A stretch of DNA of 64,000 nt from Arcicella rosea. GTDB taxonomy: Bacteria > Bacteroidota > Bacteroidia > Cytophagales > Spirosomataceae. This document shows positions 63,254-64,000 of the stretch, piece by piece. A program made the position numbers and the translations under genes. The notes under the pieces were generated by a model. The model did no database searches. It was not told the origin of the DNA and was given only the letters and a program-made list of their open reading frames with translations. Each line of letters starts with the position of its first letter. The first letter of the stretch is position 1. The stretch is taken from positions 62,001 through 126,000 of the forward strand of contig NZ_JBEUMS010000018.1 in the NCBI RefSeq assembly GCF_040543805.1. The letters are read 5' to 3'.

Positions 63254-64000
63254 ATGGAAAATAAAGAAACTCAAACCGACGAACAATTAGAAGATAAGAA
63301 AGTACCTCTTGCGGATAAACTTGAGGATTTAGCCGAAGCTACAACGGATAAAATCAGTGAAATTACGGGTACTGATGTGGTTGCTGAAGCTAAGGAGTTA
63401 AAGGCAGAAGCAGCTGAAAAACTTGAAGAAGCAGAAACAGCGGTTACTGAAAAAATCTCTGAATTAAAAAATATTGATATTGCCGCCGAAACCGAGGAAT
63501 TGAAAGTTGAGGCAGCTGAAAAACTTGAAGAAGTAAAAATAGCGACAGAAGAAGAAGCCTCTGAACTAAAAGCCGATGCAACTGAGAAACTCGATGAAGT
63601 AAAAGAAGCATTCGAAGAAAAAATCACGGAATTAAAAAATGTTGATTTTGCAGGTAAAGCAGAAGAGTTGAAAGCGAAAGCAACAGCAAAATTCGAGGAA
63701 GTAAAAGCTGAAGCTACTGAAAAGTTTGAAGAAGCTAAGGCAATAGCAACAGAGAAAATCACAGAGCTTAAAGCAGAAGCGACTGAAAAATTAGAAGATG
63801 TAAAAGAAGCCGTCAATGAAAAAATTACGGAATTGAAAAACATAGATATTGCTGCCAAAGCCGAAGAATTGAAAGCCGAAGCTACTGAGGAGTTCAATGA
63901 TTTAAAAGAAGAAGTAAGTGCAGGAATTGAAGACTTAAAAGAAGTTGCCACAGAAAAAATAGAAGAAGCCAAAGAAGCATCAAAAGGACTTTGGGGCAAA
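63254..64000 (+). CDS. LEA-like 11-residue-repeat coiled-coil protein (partial)
   Basis: An open frame from ATG 63254 to the window end (249 codons, no stop) reads MENKETQTDEQLEDKKVPLA followed by repeating Glu/Lys/Ala-rich amphipathic sequence with 11-residue periodicity: ELKAEATEKLE, DVKEAVNEKIT, ELKNIDIAAKA. The unit ELKNxD[IF]A recurs several times. No signal peptide or cysteine is seen. This resembles group 3 LEA and other stress-protective undecad-repeat proteins, so a role in membrane or protein protection is a family-level guess. The long antisense ORF over it is a composition artefact. Confidence 0.85.
   Translation, partial: MENKETQTDEQLEDKKVPLADKLEDLAEATTDKISEITGTDVVAEAKELKAEAAEKLEEAETAVTEKISELKNIDIAAETEELKVEAAEKLEEVKIATEEEASELKADATEKLDEVKEAFEEKITELKNVDFAGKAEELKAKATAKFEEVKAEATEKFEEAKAIATEKITELKAEATEKLEDVKEAVNEKITELKNIDIAAKAEELKAEATEEFNDLKEEVSAGIEDLKEVATEKIEEAKEASKGLWGK

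Noticed and set aside
63271..63999. 242-aa minus-strand ORF rich in Ser, Ala and Phe
   Set aside because: It is the antisense shadow of the Glu/Lys/Ala repeat gene on the plus strand, which has a start codon and coding-like sequence throughout.
1..64000. tRNA or rRNA genes
   Set aside because: No tRNA-like cloverleaf, CCA-associated stem or rRNA sequence was recognised in the intergenic regions by eye; a tRNAscan-SE run would be decisive.

Overview
The window looks like the chromosome of an AT-rich member of the Bacteroidota, most likely a Cytophagales/Spirosomaceae-type organism (inferred; no rRNA gene is present to confirm it). The support is a SusC/SusD pair with ECF sigma and FecR anti-sigma genes, a type IX secretion C-terminal sorting domain, DUF1080 and Gfo/Idh/MocA sugar enzymes, poor Shine-Dalgarno signals with several TTG/GTG starts, and promoters of the Bacteroidota form TTG-N19..21-TAnnTTTG, seen clearly upstream of marR, the efflux operon and the Rrf2 gene. 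I found no tRNA, rRNA, CRISPR array, transposase or prophage.

Layout. 0-4.4 kb: GH20 hexosaminidase, DUF3822 protein, coaD and a MarR regulator. 4.6-8.8 kb: EmrA/EmrB/TolC-type tripartite efflux operon, divergent from marR. 8.8-11.8 kb: surface-antigen barrel protein, then flavohemoglobin and its probable Rrf2 (NsrR-like) regulator, which share a 26-bp operator. 12-21.4 kb: a Cthe_2159-like lipoprotein, alanine dehydrogenase with a divergent Lrp gene, a FAD oxidoreductase, DUF952, mutS2 and yicC. 21.5-27.4 kb: DUF1080, amidohydrolase, OsmC, pirin, PfkB kinase, a GC-rich inverted repeat/terminator, an 11-unit 21-bp tandem array and an unrecognised 247-aa gene. 27.9-31.4 kb: a 1163-aa TolB-propeller/amidohydrolase fusion.

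31.8-40.3 kb is a trans-envelope-signalling uptake locus: ECF sigma, FecR anti-sigma, SusC with STN domain, SusD and a propeller lipoprotein. 41.1-45.0 kb holds SMP-30/gluconolactonase, double DUF1080 and Gfo/Idh/MocA genes, which together suggest a 3-keto-glycoside type of sugar breakdown. 45.2-49.1 kb: methyltransferase, AraC regulator, serine hydrolase and a DHFR-like reductase.

49.2-53.7 kb is the most accessory-looking part. It has a DUF4261 protein, a small multi-pass membrane protein and an OLD-family ATPase/Toprim nuclease, all on the minus strand and each followed by a similar TCGCTGTTC palindrome. Between and after them lie compound-palindrome repeats and a second, degenerate 21-bp array. 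53.7-64 kb is mostly housekeeping: NudK-like hydrolase, DeoR regulator, YigZ, RRM protein, porin-like protein, nicotinamide phosphoribosyltransferase, PASTA protein, T9SS cargo, two rhodaneses and lgt. An 11-residue-repeat, LEA-like coiled-coil protein runs off the right edge.

The least explained material is in the non-coding DNA: two 21-bp-periodic arrays placed directly 3' of genes, three copies of a compound-palindrome element, and several long hairpins built on one design from different short word repeats.
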